Shown here one piece after another: positions 46,310 through 58,296 of a stretch of 64,000 nt of DNA. Source of the DNA: Porphyrobacter sp. (GTDB lineage: Bacteria > Pseudomonadota > Alphaproteobacteria > Sphingomonadales > Sphingomonadaceae); contig JAGIBN010000007.1 of NCBI GenBank assembly GCA_017744315.1, positions 62,001 to 126,000 of the forward strand. The letters are read 5' to 3'. Every line of letters begins with the position of its first letter. Position 1 is the first letter of the stretch. The notes beneath the pieces were generated by a model. It made no database searches and was not told the origin of the DNA. It saw nothing but the letters and a program-made list of their open reading frames with translations. Position numbers and translations under genes: made by a program.

Positions 46310-47198
46310 AACGATCGCCCTGGCCGCGCTCCTCGCCAGCTCCTGCGCGCCCGCCGCTGCAGGTACTCCCTTGCCCGAGGGCGTTACCGTCGAGCAGTTC
46401 CTTGCCCAATGCCAAGACAAGGACGGCTGGAGCGATCCCGCACCGCCCGTTCGGTTGTTCGGCAATGTCTATGACGTGGGAACGTGCGGGATCGTCTCGC
46501 TGCTCGTCGTAGGGAATGAAGGGCACGTGCTTCTCGACGGCGCCACTCCCGAGGCAGCGCCCCTTATTGCGGCGAACATCCAGCGTCTCGGGTTCAAGCT
46601 CGACGAGGTCAAATGGATCGTGACCAGCCACGAGCATTTCGATCACGTCGGCGGAGTAGCCGAACTGCAGCGCCTGACGGGGGCAAAGCTTGCGGCACGC
46701 GCGGAGCAGCGCCAGGCCCTTGAAACCGGTGTAGTCGGTCAGACCGACCCGCAGGCGGGCATGCACGACCCCTTTCCCAAGGCCCGGGTCGACAGGATCA
46801 TGACCGATGGTGAAACTCTGGCTCTGGGCGACCTCGCCCTGACCCTGCACGCCACGCCGGGCCACGCACCCGGCTCGACCAGCTGGTCGTGGCGCTCGTG
46901 CGAGGGGGACACCTGCCGTTCCATGGTCTTTGCCGACAGCATCAGTGCTGTCTCTTCCGACAACTATCGCTTCTCGAACCACCCGGACTACGTCGCCGCG
47001 TTCCGCGCCTCGCTCGACAAGATTGCGGCACTCGACTGCGATATCCTGATCACCCCCCACCCCGCCGCCAGCACGCTTTACGAACGCCTCGCAGGCGAGG
47101 CTCCGTTGGCGAGCAAAGAGGCGTGCCGCAATTATGCCGACTTCGGGCGCGAGCGCCTCGAAGCGAGGCTTCAGACAGAGCAGAAACGAAAACGATGA
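46299..47198 (+). CDS. Subclass B3 metallo-beta-lactamase
   Basis: By family it hydrolyses beta-lactams, probably including carbapenems, in the periplasm. The 299-residue protein has a signal sequence (LAALLASSCAPAAAG). All zinc ligands expected of B3 are present in order: H111, H113, D115, H116 (HEHFDH), H189 (TPGHAPGST), and H254 (ITPHPA), with S213 in ADSIS typical of the subclass. The start at 46299 overlaps the SDR gene, and the stop overlaps prmA by ATGA. Its seat in a housekeeping operon suggests an intrinsic gene. Substrate profile is not readable. Confidence 0.88.
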   Translation: MSVRTIALAALLASSCAPAAAGTPLPEGVTVEQFLAQCQDKDGWSDPAPPVRLFGNVYDVGTCGIVSLLVVGNEGHVLLDGATPEAAPLIAANIQRLGFKLDEVKWIVTSHEHFDHVGGVAELQRLTGAKLAARAEQRQALETGVVGQTDPQAGMHDPFPKARVDRIMTDGETLALGDLALTLHATPGHAPGSTSWSWRSCEGDTCRSMVFADSISAVSSDNYRFSNHPDYVAAFRASLDKIAALDCDILITPHPAASTLYERLAGEAPLASKEACRNYADFGRERLEARLQTEQKRKR

Positions 47199-48097
47199 GC
47201 TGGAAGTTAGTCGCATTCGCCCCCAAGCCCGTCATCCAGGCGGCACTCGCCACGCATGAGGCGATCGACGAGTGGGATCCTGAAGTCATCATCACCGGCG
47301 GCGAGGTGTCCGACGAGCGGCCCAACGACTGGGTGCTTGAGGCCTATTTCGAGCACAAGCCTCGCGAAGCCGACACCGAACTGGTCGCGAGTTTGTTCGC
47401 CGATGGTGCGCCCAAGCTTGTGGCTGAAGAGCTGCCGGAAACTGACTGGGTTTCCGAAACCCAGAAGCAAGTCGAACCGATCCGCGCCGGCCGGTTCTAT
47501 GTCCACACTCCTGATCACGAGCCGGATTGGTCGGAGGACGTGATCGACTTCTCGATCCCGGCAGCACAAGCTTTCGGTACCGGCCAACACGCCACCACCG
47601 CGGGATGTCTCGAGATGCTCGACGCCATGAAGCGGCGCGGCGTCGTGGTGCGCAACCTGGCCGACATCGGGACGGGCACGGGCCTACTGGCATTTGCCGG
47701 GATGGCGCTGTGGCCTGGCGCAAAAGCCATCGCCAGTGACGTCGATCCTATCTGCGAACCTGTGGTGGTCGAAAACGCCCTGTTGAACTCAATCCCGCTC
47801 GGGACGGCACCCGGAAGTTTGGCTATGGTAGTCGCGGAAGGCATGGACGACGCCCTGCTCGCCGGCCGCGCGCCGTACGATCTCATTATTGCCAACATCC
47901 TCGCCGGCCCGCTGATCGAACTGGCAGGCGATTTCGCCGACGCAGTGGCGCCCCATGGAAGCGTCTTGCTCGCAGGCTTGCTGGAGACGCAGGAACCGGC
48001 GGTCAGGGCGGCTTACCGCACGGCTGGCTTCCGATTGGCCGCGCGCCTGTTGAATGGCGAATGGGCGATCCTGTGGCTGCGGCGGCGGCCCATTTGA
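47195..48097 (+). CDS. prmA: Ribosomal protein L11 methyltransferase
   Basis: It trimethylates ribosomal protein L11 with SAM. The 300-residue protein has the family N-terminus, then FSIPAAQAFGTGQHATTAGC, the SAM motif DIGTGTGLLAFAGMALW and the NILAGPL catalytic-loop region. The start codon is the ATG in the ATGA overlap with the lactamase stop. The frame is open far upstream, but the conserved part begins here. Confidence 0.92.
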   Translation: MSWKLVAFAPKPVIQAALATHEAIDEWDPEVIITGGEVSDERPNDWVLEAYFEHKPREADTELVASLFADGAPKLVAEELPETDWVSETQKQVEPIRAGRFYVHTPDHEPDWSEDVIDFSIPAAQAFGTGQHATTAGCLEMLDAMKRRGVVVRNLADIGTGTGLLAFAGMALWPGAKAIASDVDPICEPVVVENALLNSIPLGTAPGSLAMVVAEGMDDALLAGRAPYDLIIANILAGPLIELAGDFADAVAPHGSVLLAGLLETQEPAVRAAYRTAGFRLAARLLNGEWAILWLRRRPI

Positions 48098-48768
48098 CCA
48101 AGCGTCTGGGCCGCGCCCTCGCCGCGCTATTCCTCGGTATCGTCCTGGCGATCGCGCTCTTCGCCCTTGCCGGTTGGATCGGTTCCTCGATCCCGCGCAA
48201 TTCGGGCTGGGTCGAACCCGACGACGGCGTCGAGATCATGGTCGAAACCAACGGCGTCCATACCGCGCTGATCCTGCCGCTGGTGACGCCGGAGAAGGAC
48301 TGGCGTGTCGATTTCCCGGTGACCGACGTCGCACCATCGAGCGAACCTTACACCCACATCTCGATCAGCTGGGGTGAGCGCGAGGTATTTCTCAATACGC
48401 CAACGTGGTGGGACCTCTCGCCCGCCACTGTCGTGCGCATCATCGGCGTTGGTGGCGAAGGACTGCTCCATGTGGCGCACTATGTCCGCCCCGCTCCATC
48501 CGAATATGTTCGTCCGCTGACAATCAGCCGGGAGGAGTATCGCCGCCTCGTCGCAGCGATTGAGCAGTCGCTGCCCCAGGGCCCGAAAGTTCGCCATCAC
48601 GGCTACGGCCCCCAGGACGTGTTCTACGACGCGCCCGGCGAGTACACGGTTTCGAACACTTGCAATCAATGGACCAGCGACATGCTGGCCAAGGCTGGCG
48701 TGCGCACCGGCTGGTGGACGCCGTTCGCGGGCGGCGTGACCAAATGGGTGCCAGAAGCCGGGGCGTGA
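48061..48768 (+). CDS. DUF2459 (TIGR02117-like) membrane-anchored protein
   Basis: A protein of up to 235 residues with one N-terminal membrane segment (ALAALFLGIVLAIALFALAG). NGVHTALILPLV, HISISWGEREVFLNTPTWW and SNTCNQWTSDMLA are typical of DUF2459, whose role is unknown. The ATG at 48061 would overlap prmA by 37 bases; a TTG at 48094 overlaps the prmA stop as TTGA and is an equally plausible start. Confidence 0.85.
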   Translation: MGDPVAAAAAHLTKRLGRALAALFLGIVLAIALFALAGWIGSSIPRNSGWVEPDDGVEIMVETNGVHTALILPLVTPEKDWRVDFPVTDVAPSSEPYTHISISWGEREVFLNTPTWWDLSPATVVRIIGVGGEGLLHVAHYVRPAPSEYVRPLTISREEYRRLVAAIEQSLPQGPKVRHHGYGPQDVFYDAPGEYTVSNTCNQWTSDMLAKAGVRTGWWTPFAGGVTKWVPEAGA

Positions 48769-48828
48769 CATAGCCTCGATTTCATGCATGGTAGCGCTAC
48801 CGCCACAGAGCGGATGGGAGAGAGCGCC

Positions 48829-50001
48829 ATGAGCCATTCCGAGAACGAGACCAACCTCGACCGCCGCAAGCTGCTGGTCGCCGCGGGACTGGCTCCCCTG
48901 GCTTTAAGCGCCGGCCGCGCCATCGCACAGGAATCGCGCGGCCAGCCGCTCCCGCAAGGCGCGGTCCTGCCGGAGAAGCCCGCCAATCAGATGCGCTGGG
49001 CCATAGTCGGCCTCGGCAGCTTCGCTATTGGCCAAGTCATCCCGGGCTTCGGGGACGCCCAACGCTCGCGCATGACTGCATTTGTCTCCGGCAATCCCGA
49101 CAAGGCCCGAGATCTCGGCGCACGGTTCGGGGTTTCGCGTTTCTATGGCTACGACAACTTCGACGAAATCGCGCGGAACGACGAGATCGACTGCGTCTAC
49201 ATCGTGCTGCCGGTCGGGCTGCATGCCGAATATACGATCCGCGCCCTCAAGGCCGGCAAGCACGTCTTGTGCGAGAAGCCGATGGCTTCGACCTCAGCCG
49301 AATGTGAGGCGATGGTGGCGGCGGCCAAAGCCAACAACCGCCAGCTCGGCGTCGCTTACCGCGTTCATTTTGAGCCGACCAATCTCGAAGCTCAACGGCG
49401 CATCAAGGCCGGTGAACTCGGGGTGATCCGCCACGTGCAATGCGATCACGGCTTCAACGCGAACCCGCAGTTTCCGCCGCACAAGTGGCGGTTGGAGAAG
49501 GCGCTCGCCGGCGGGGGGTCGATGTTCGATATCGGCATCTACGGCCTCAACACTTCACTGATGATGACCGAGGGGGATGCTCCGGTCGAGGTATCCGCGG
49601 TCTATTCCTATCCGCGTGACGATGCCCGTTTCGCCGAAGTCGAAGGCGCGATCGACTGGCGCCTGCGCCTCGCCAGCGGGATCAGCGTGCAGGGGTCGAG
49701 TTCTTACTGCTACAGCCCGTACATCTCGCGGCAGCGGTACTTCGGTTCGCAGGCGTCTATCGAGATGCAGCCAGCAACGACCTATGACGACAACAACCTC
49801 GTCCTCCACGGCAATGCCCGGATAGAGGTCGGCACCGGCAATCCTCTCGGCCAATTCGCGGCGCAGCTCGACGGTTTCTCCGACGCCGCGCGGGCCAATA
49901 CGCCTCACCGGACGACGGGGGAGATGGGCCTGCGCGATCTTCGCCTGATCGAAGCGATGTATCGCAGCGCGGATGCTGGCGGCGGTGTGATCAGGCTGTA
50001 A
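48829..50001 (+). CDS. Tat-exported Gfo/Idh/MocA-family oxidoreductase
   Basis: An NAD(P)-dependent sugar or polyol oxidoreductase, similar in layout to glucose–fructose oxidoreductase. A Tat signal (NLDRRKLLVAAGLAPLAL) suggests export with bound cofactor. RWAIVGLGSFAIGQVIPGF binds the nucleotide and LCEKPMAST is the family motif. About 390 residues from the ATG at 48829, with GGGAGAGA upstream. The CE15-like gene follows 36 bases later, so both may serve carbohydrate metabolism. Confidence 0.88.
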   Translation: MSHSENETNLDRRKLLVAAGLAPLALSAGRAIAQESRGQPLPQGAVLPEKPANQMRWAIVGLGSFAIGQVIPGFGDAQRSRMTAFVSGNPDKARDLGARFGVSRFYGYDNFDEIARNDEIDCVYIVLPVGLHAEYTIRALKAGKHVLCEKPMASTSAECEAMVAAAKANNRQLGVAYRVHFEPTNLEAQRRIKAGELGVIRHVQCDHGFNANPQFPPHKWRLEKALAGGGSMFDIGIYGLNTSLMMTEGDAPVEVSAVYSYPRDDARFAEVEGAIDWRLRLASGISVQGSSSYCYSPYISRQRYFGSQASIEMQPATTYDDNNLVLHGNARIEVGTGNPLGQFAAQLDGFSDAARANTPHRTTGEMGLRDLRLIEAMYRSADAGGGVIRL

Positions 50002-50037
50002 GATCAGGGTCAGCTTTGGATTTTGGGGGTTGTTTCA

Positions 50038-51333
50038 ATGGCTCGATGGCTCGCCGCGGCTTTAGCTGCATTGGCGTTGGTTTCCGGTTCGATGGCGCCC
50101 GCGCAAACCGCCGAAGACGTCCACGCCACCGAGCGCGCTCGTTTCGGGTTTGGCGAGCTGCGACGCGGAGCGAGCGGAACGCCTACCGATGGCAATGCCG
50201 CCAACGCCGACGAAGCCAAAGTTGGTCAGTTCGCGCTGCCGCCGCTCTTCGCCTCTTCGACACCGCCGACGCCCGGGCAGTGGGGACAGCGCCGTGCCGA
50301 GCTTGAGCGGCTTGTAGAGGACAATTGGGTGGGTCGGATTCCCGAGGTCGTTTCTCAGTTCAAAGTGATCTGGCGCAAGGAAGCGGCACCGGCTCGTCGC
50401 GGAGCGACTGCCGAACAATGGATCGGCCAGGTGATCGCCCCCGATGGACGGATGGGGCCGACCATCGACGCGATCCTGACCTTTCCCGCCAAGGCCGCCA
50501 AGACGCCGGCCATCATCGATTACACCTACATCTGGCCCGGCGGCCGCACTCCGAACTTCGGTGGTCCGCCGCCTCCCGACGGTGTGGCGATGGCTCTAGC
50601 GCGCGGTTTCACACACGTCGCCTATCGGCCGCAGATGCTACAGGCGGACAGCGCCGCCCAGATGCAGCAGGGCGTCATCGGCCTTGCCCGTTGGCCCCGT
50701 GAGAAGACCGACTGGGGCGCCTTGCGGGCCTGGGCCTGGGGAGCCAGCCAACTGCGCGAGGAAATGGCCCGCGACCCGCGCATCAACGGCGATCGGATCT
50801 CGCTCCAGGGCCACTCGCGCTTCGGCAAAGGCGTGCTCGTCGCGGCCGCGTTCGACCACGCTTTCGCCGACGCCAACGTTTCCAGCTCCGGCGCGGGAGG
50901 TGCCAAGCTGATGCGGCGCGACTTCGGCGAGCGGTGGGAGAACATGGCCAGCTCCGGCGCGTTCCATTGGTTCACGCCCAACATCATGGACTACGCCCAC
51001 GGCGATCGTACCACTGCCAGCCTGCCGGTCGACGCGCACACGCTGATCGCCCTGCGCGCCCCCCGTCCGCTGTTCATCACCAGTGGCGTCGCTGAGAAGG
51101 GCGACGCCTGGGTCGATCCAACCGGCATGTGGCAGGCCGTCAGGGCCGCCGAGCCGGCATGGCAGCTGTTCGGCTCAGCCGCGCCGACAGATGCCATGCC
51201 CAAGCCTGGGTCAGATGACGACGCGATGTACACGCTTGGATGGTACCAACACACCGAGGGGCACATCCCCTGGCCGGGCTACGACGAGTTCTTCGAGCAC
51301 GAAGCGCGCTTCGCCGGTTCAAAGGGCCGGTGA
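50038..51333 (+). CDS. Secreted CE15-like glucuronoyl esterase
   Basis: By family it cleaves ester bonds between glucuronic acid of xylan and lignin alcohols. The 431-residue protein has a signal peptide (MARWLAAALAALALVSGSM) and an alpha/beta hydrolase fold with the CE15 nucleophile motif GHSRFGKG (S260, R261, K264). AFHWFTPN and TEGHIPW follow, the latter probably carrying the catalytic His. Bacterial CE15 members can act on other uronate esters, so the substrate is open. Confidence 0.8.
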   Translation: MARWLAAALAALALVSGSMAPAQTAEDVHATERARFGFGELRRGASGTPTDGNAANADEAKVGQFALPPLFASSTPPTPGQWGQRRAELERLVEDNWVGRIPEVVSQFKVIWRKEAAPARRGATAEQWIGQVIAPDGRMGPTIDAILTFPAKAAKTPAIIDYTYIWPGGRTPNFGGPPPPDGVAMALARGFTHVAYRPQMLQADSAAQMQQGVIGLARWPREKTDWGALRAWAWGASQLREEMARDPRINGDRISLQGHSRFGKGVLVAAAFDHAFADANVSSSGAGGAKLMRRDFGERWENMASSGAFHWFTPNIMDYAHGDRTTASLPVDAHTLIALRAPRPLFITSGVAEKGDAWVDPTGMWQAVRAAEPAWQLFGSAAPTDAMPKPGSDDDAMYTLGWYQHTEGHIPWPGYDEFFEHEARFAGSKGR

Positions 51334-51466
51334 AGCCCTCCGCCGCTGAACCGGTCACCGCAGAACCTGCACGACTCTGACGATCCGGCTTCGCGCCGCG
51401 TCAGCCCGCCGCAGACCTAGGGGCCCCGTGCTTGCTGCGTTTTGGGTGAAACCATAATCTGGTCGG

Positions 51467-51874
51467 ATGCCACTCGGAAAAGCGCACGTTGCCGGAGCGC
51501 TCTGGCGCAACTTTCTCGCCCTCGCGACGGGTGTCGCTTGCGGAGCCTTGCTCGCTGCGGCTTACGTCTACAACGCATTCGGCGAGCCGTTGGTGTTCGG
51601 CGGGCTGCTGGTGGTGATGCTGTTCTACGGGGCGGCGATCGCAGTTGTATGCGTGCCGGTCTGGCTGATCCTGTGCAAGCTCGACCAGGACGGTCCAGCG
51701 GGAGCCGCGGCTCTCGGCTTCGTCGCCACGGCCACGTTCCTGCTGCTGACTAACCCGACCGCCGATCTCGTTCGTGCACACCTCATGGCCCATACTATCC
51801 TGCCCTACGCGCTATGCGGCGCGGTGGGGGCGCTCACCACGTGGTGGATCGGCCGGAAGCTGCACGAAAGCTGA
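51467..51874 (+). CDS. Small four-segment membrane protein, unknown function
   Basis: A 135-residue protein with four hydrophobic segments, for example LATGVACGALLAAAYVY and VFGGLLVVMLFYGAAIAVV. It ends GALTTWWIGRKLHES. No family is recognised. It ends 12 bases from the convergent ligA. The preceding 133-base gap holds no clear feature. Confidence 0.6.
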   Translation: MPLGKAHVAGALWRNFLALATGVACGALLAAAYVYNAFGEPLVFGGLLVVMLFYGAAIAVVCVPVWLILCKLDQDGPAGAAALGFVATATFLLLTNPTADLVRAHLMAHTILPYALCGAVGALTTWWIGRKLHES

Positions 51875-51886
51875 TGGAGCGAGCGA

Positions 51887-54417
<2,531 letters not shown>

Positions 54418-54435
54418 TATCTTCCTAGCGCCTCG

Positions 54436-55113
54436 TCAGGCGAGCGCCAGTATCGTAAAAGTCATCTGCGCCCGCGTGCGAAAGCCGAGGCTCTCGTAGA
54501 GCCGGATCGCCCCGGCGTTGGCAGCATAGCAATGCAGGAATGGCGTGTCGCCGCGATCGAGAAAGCCGCGCACCACGCGTTTGACGAGCGCGGCCGCCAG
54601 GCCCTGCCCTCTATATTCGGGCCAGGTTGAGACGCCGCTAAGCTCCGCCACTCCGGGCAGGCGCAAACGCTCACCCGCCATCGCCGCGAGACGGCCATCG
54701 ATGCGAATGCCGAAGAAGTCGCCATAGCGATGGGTTCCCTCGGCCCACGGTCCCGGCTCGGTGGCGAACGCCAGCGCGGCCATCTGCGGGGCGTCGGCTT
54801 CCGTGAGCAGTTCGATACGCGGATCGATGTCGGGAGCAGAGCCTTCGAACACCATCTGCACGAGGTCCCCGCCGCCCAAGACTTTCGTGCCCGGGGGTAC
54901 TGGCCAGGCCTCCCGCTCAACCACGCCAATCCGATCGTCCGGTCCGCGTAAAGTCGCAACCAGCGCAGTCTGTGCTTCATCGCTAGTATCCCGCCCGGCG
55001 GCAAAGGGACCGTATGCAGGATCGATCCGAACTGCCGCGCCGCTGCTAACCGCCAGGTCCGCCTGCCGCGTGGTCAGGGCATTCCAAATCGGGCGATCGA
55101 GCGGATGGGTCAC
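54436..55113 (-). CDS. GNAT-family N-acetyltransferase
   Basis: A 225-residue acetyltransferase whose C-terminal half is the GNAT/FR47 fold: STWPEYRGQGLAAALVKRVV contains the acetyl-CoA motif, and CYAANAGAIRLYESLGF follows. The start is a GTG overlapping the recN stop in GTGA. Substrate unknown. Confidence 0.87.
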   Translation of the reverse strand: MTHPLDRPIWNALTTRQADLAVSSGAAVRIDPAYGPFAAGRDTSDEAQTALVATLRGPDDRIGVVEREAWPVPPGTKVLGGGDLVQMVFEGSAPDIDPRIELLTEADAPQMAALAFATEPGPWAEGTHRYGDFFGIRIDGRLAAMAGERLRLPGVAELSGVSTWPEYRGQGLAAALVKRVVRGFLDRGDTPFLHCYAANAGAIRLYESLGFRTRAQMTFTILALA

Positions 55114-56774
55114 ACGCCCTCCAGCAGCCGATCTGCTTGCGCCCTGGCCTCGTTGGTGATCTCTGCGCCGGAAAGCATGCGGGCTATCTCTTCCTGTCGC
55201 CCGGCCTGATCGAGCAGCGAAACCGAGGTCCGCGTGACGGTGCCCTCGCTCGACTTGGCGATCAGGTAGTGCATGCCGCCTCTCGCAGCGACTTGCGGGG
55301 AGTGTGTTACCGCCAGCAGCTGCCCGCCTTCGGCCAGACGCGCGAGACGTTCACCGATCGCGCTCGCCACTGCGCCGCCGACGCCGCGATCGATCTCGTC
55401 GAATATCACCGTCGCCGCGCCGCCCTGTTCAGCCAGAGCGACCTTCAACGCCAGGATGAAACGCGATAGTTCGCCACCGCTAGCGATCTTGTTGAGTGGT
55501 GCGAACGGAGCACCGGGGTTTGTGGCGATGAGAAACTCGACCGCGTCGAGGCCCTGCGAACCCCAGCGGTCTTGCGGCAATTCGCTGACCGAAGTTTTGA
55601 ACCGCGCTGCGTCGAGCTTGAGCGGCGCCAGTTCGCCCGCGACGGCCTCGTCCAACCGCAGCGCTGCCGCGACGCGCGTTGCGTGGAGCGCTTCTGCCCG
55701 GGCCCGATAGACTTGGCCCGCCTCTTGCGCGGCGCGCTCAAGTTCTCCGATCTCGGCATCGCCCGCTTCGATTGCATCGAGCCTCGACCGCAGATCGCGC
55801 ATGGTCGCGGCAAGGTCATCCGGCTGGCAGTTGTGCTTTCGCGCGAGCGCTCGAAGTTCGAACAAGCGTGACTCGATCCGGTCAAGCTCGGCGGGATCGA
55901 ACGTCAGAGCCTCGGCAGCAGCCTCGAGCTTGGCTTCGGCCTCACCGGCTTCGATTACAGCCCGATCGAGAGCGGCCAGGGCTTCCGCGAGGAACGAATG
56001 TTCGCTGGCAATCCGATCGAGCCTTCGAGCCGCGCCGCGCAATTGAGCCAACGCGGAGTCAGATCCGTCCCACACCAGACGCAGCGCTTCGAGATCGCCC
56101 GAGAGCTTCTCCCCCTTCTGCATATCCGCCCGGGATAGGGCCAGGCGTTCTTCCTCGCCCTCTTCCGGCGCCATGTTTGCCAGTTCGGCGAGATGCGCGA
56201 GCAGCAAGTCCTGGTCAGCGCTCGCCTGCGCAATCGCCGCCCGCGCCGCATCGAGCCGCGCTTCGGTCGCCCGCCATTTCGCCCAGGCGTCTTCCACGCC
56301 CGCAACGTCACCGCCGGTATAGAGATCGAGCAAAGCGCGATGACCGCGCGGATTGACGAGCCCACGATCATCATGCTGTCCGTGAAGCTCGACCAGCGCG
56401 GGCGCAAGGTCCCGCAGCAGCGCGGCACCGACCGGCTGATCGTTGATCCAGGCCTTCGAGGCACCGTCGGTCTTCACCCGGCGCCTCAGGATCAAAGGCT
56501 CTCCGTCCTCAAGTTCGACCTCGGCCTCCGCCAAGGTTAACCGGATGGGCTCGGGAAGCTCGGCAAATTCGAAAGTGGCGGTGACGCTGGCCTGGTCTTC
56601 CCCATTCCGCACGAGACCGCTCTCGGCCCGGTTACCGAGCACGAGCCCCAGCGCATCGAGCAGGATCGACTTGCCGGCCCCTGTCTCACCCGTCAGCACG
56701 CCGAGGCCGGGCCCGAAGGCGAGATCAAGCGCCTCGATCAAGACGATATTTCGGATCGCGAGCGAGGTCAGCAT
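55110..56774 (-). CDS. recN: DNA repair protein RecN
   Basis: An SMC-like ATPase acting in double-strand break repair. The 554-residue protein has Walker A GETGAGKS (residues 29–36), a long central coiled coil, and near the C-terminus the ABC signature ASGGELSRF followed by Walker B ATVIFDEIDRGVGG. Coupled to the acetyltransferase gene. The bamD–recN–ligA order is common in alphaproteobacteria. Confidence 0.96.
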   Translation of the reverse strand: MLTSLAIRNIVLIEALDLAFGPGLGVLTGETGAGKSILLDALGLVLGNRAESGLVRNGEDQASVTATFEFAELPEPIRLTLAEAEVELEDGEPLILRRRVKTDGASKAWINDQPVGAALLRDLAPALVELHGQHDDRGLVNPRGHRALLDLYTGGDVAGVEDAWAKWRATEARLDAARAAIAQASADQDLLLAHLAELANMAPEEGEEERLALSRADMQKGEKLSGDLEALRLVWDGSDSALAQLRGAARRLDRIASEHSFLAEALAALDRAVIEAGEAEAKLEAAAEALTFDPAELDRIESRLFELRALARKHNCQPDDLAATMRDLRSRLDAIEAGDAEIGELERAAQEAGQVYRARAEALHATRVAAALRLDEAVAGELAPLKLDAARFKTSVSELPQDRWGSQGLDAVEFLIATNPGAPFAPLNKIASGGELSRFILALKVALAEQGGAATVIFDEIDRGVGGAVASAIGERLARLAEGGQLLAVTHSPQVAARGGMHYLIAKSSEGTVTRTSVSLLDQAGRQEEIARMLSGAEITNEARAQADRLLEGV

Positions 56775-56951
56775 GGCGCGTTCAGGTCTTAAGGTACCCC
56801 TCGCGGCCGCGCAACGGCGGGACGGCTGATGCCCACGGAATCACAGGTTAAACCGGGCCCCAAATTGCCCTACGAAAAAACCTGTGGAAGAATTTGTTAA
56901 TAAAGTTATCGTTTATATCGGATTGACCGATTGAGATGGGGGGTTGGTTCG

Positions 56952-57290
56952 ATGACCGTTCTGGCGATCCGCACATGTAAGCGCCACGCTGTCCGGCGAA
57001 TTGTGCAGCTCGCCAAGGCGGGCCGGAAGGCTGTCGACGGCCTTATGATCGAACTTTCCTCTGAGGGATGCCGCATCAGCAACCTCGGCCGCTCGGGATT
57101 TATCGTCGGGGAAGCCGTTACCGTCGAAGTGGGCGAGAAGACCTTCCACGGCCACGTTCGCTGGGTTCACGACGGAATCGCCGGAGTTCGATTCGACCAG
57201 GCCCTGTTCAACAGCGAACTCAACGGCCTGATCGCTTATTGCCGCGGCGAAGGTCCGGGCGAAGCTCGCCGCTACGGCACTTCCGGCTAA
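56952..57290 (+). CDS. PilZ-like domain protein
   Basis: A 112-residue protein starting MTVLAIRTCKRHAVRR, with a GGGGGG purine run upstream of the ATG. RHAVRR could supply the R-xxx-R motif and IELSSEGCRISN resembles the second PilZ motif; GHVRWVHDGIAGVRFD is the typical ending. The second motif is not perfect, so cyclic di-GMP binding is uncertain. It sits on the opposite strand between recN and bamD, in an AT-rich promoter region. Confidence 0.72.
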   Translation: MTVLAIRTCKRHAVRRIVQLAKAGRKAVDGLMIELSSEGCRISNLGRSGFIVGEAVTVEVGEKTFHGHVRWVHDGIAGVRFDQALFNSELNGLIAYCRGEGPGEARRYGTSG

Positions 57291-57307
57291 CCAGCAGACC
57301 GATCAGC

Positions 57308-57329
57308 GTTCCGGGCCATATCCCGGAAC
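57308..57329. terminator. Hairpin between convergent PilZ-like and bamD genes
   Basis: GTTCCGGG and CCCGGAAC form a perfect 8-bp stem with loop CCATAT. It lies in the 49-base gap between two convergent stops, so bidirectional termination is likely. Confidence 0.6.
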
Positions 57330-57339
57330 CCGGTAATGC

Positions 57340-58143
57340 TCAGGCCCCAGCTTGCTGCGGGGCCTCTTTGCGCATCAGCGCATAGGCTTTCTCGTACCAT
57401 TCGCTGCCCGGGTAGTTCGCTCCGAGCACGGCAGCGTACTTCTTTGCCTCTCCAGGCAGACCGAGCGCAAGGCTGGTCTCGGTCAGGCGATAGAGCGCTT
57501 CTGCAGCGTGACTGGTCGTCTGATAGGTTTCGACCACGTTCTGGAACCGCATCTGCGCCGCCAGCCACTGTCCGGTCTTCTCGTAGAAGCGGCCAATCTG
57601 CATCTCCTTGCCGGCAAGGTGATCGTACACGAGATCGACCTTGAGCCGGGCATCGGCAGCATATTCGCTATTCGGATAGCGCCGCTGAATATCGGTCAGC
57701 GCCGTGAGAGCCTGCTGAGTGATCGACTGGTCACGATCTACGTCGCTGATCTGCTCGTAATAGCTCAGCGCGATCAGGTAGTAGGCGTAAGGGGCGTCCT
57801 TGTTACCTGGGTGGATCGACAGGAACCGCTGAGCCGAATCGATCGCCTTGGTGTAGTCCTGCATCAGGTAATACGAGAACGCGCTCATCAGCTGCGCGCG
57901 ACGGGCCCAGGGCGAATAGGGATGCTGCCGCTCGACCTCGTCGAACAGGGCTGCCGCCACTCTCACATCTCCGGCATCGAGCCGGTCCTTCGCGGCGGCG
58001 TAGAGCGATTCGACGTCGCGCGCGACATAGGCGGTATCCCGCTGCCCGCCCTTCCCGCTGAACATGGAGCAACCCGCTGTGAGCGGAACCACCGCACAGG
58101 CAGCGGCAATGAGAGCGATTTTGTACGGCGAGCGAGCAGTCAT
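57340..58143 (-). CDS. bamD: Outer-membrane assembly lipoprotein BamD
   Basis: Essential lipoprotein of the BAM complex that inserts outer-membrane proteins. The 267-residue protein has a lipobox LTAGCS (Cys 25) and five TPR-like units, e.g. AALFDEVERQHPYSPWARRA and IDSAQRFLSIHPGNKDAPYA. Length and repeats match the family. It diverges from the PAS-GGDEF-EAL gene. Confidence 0.95.
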   Translation of the reverse strand: MTARSPYKIALIAAACAVVPLTAGCSMFSGKGGQRDTAYVARDVESLYAAAKDRLDAGDVRVAAALFDEVERQHPYSPWARRAQLMSAFSYYLMQDYTKAIDSAQRFLSIHPGNKDAPYAYYLIALSYYEQISDVDRDQSITQQALTALTDIQRRYPNSEYAADARLKVDLVYDHLAGKEMQIGRFYEKTGQWLAAQMRFQNVVETYQTTSHAAEALYRLTETSLALGLPGEAKKYAAVLGANYPGSEWYEKAYALMRKEAPQQAGA

Positions 58144-58296
58144 GCGCAGCCTATAGCCAGCGGGTTCGTGAACGCCAAGTGAAGTCGCGATGGTTGCTCC
58201 CAGTCATTTGCACACTACGCGCAAGTCCTTAGCCGCCTCTTTGTTTGCGTTATCAACTCTCTGGCAAACCACCCTTAAGTCGGTGGGATCGTCAAT

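Noticed and set aside
46889-47194. Upstream open frame before prmA
   Set aside because: It overlaps the lactamase gene out of frame; prmA begins at 47195.
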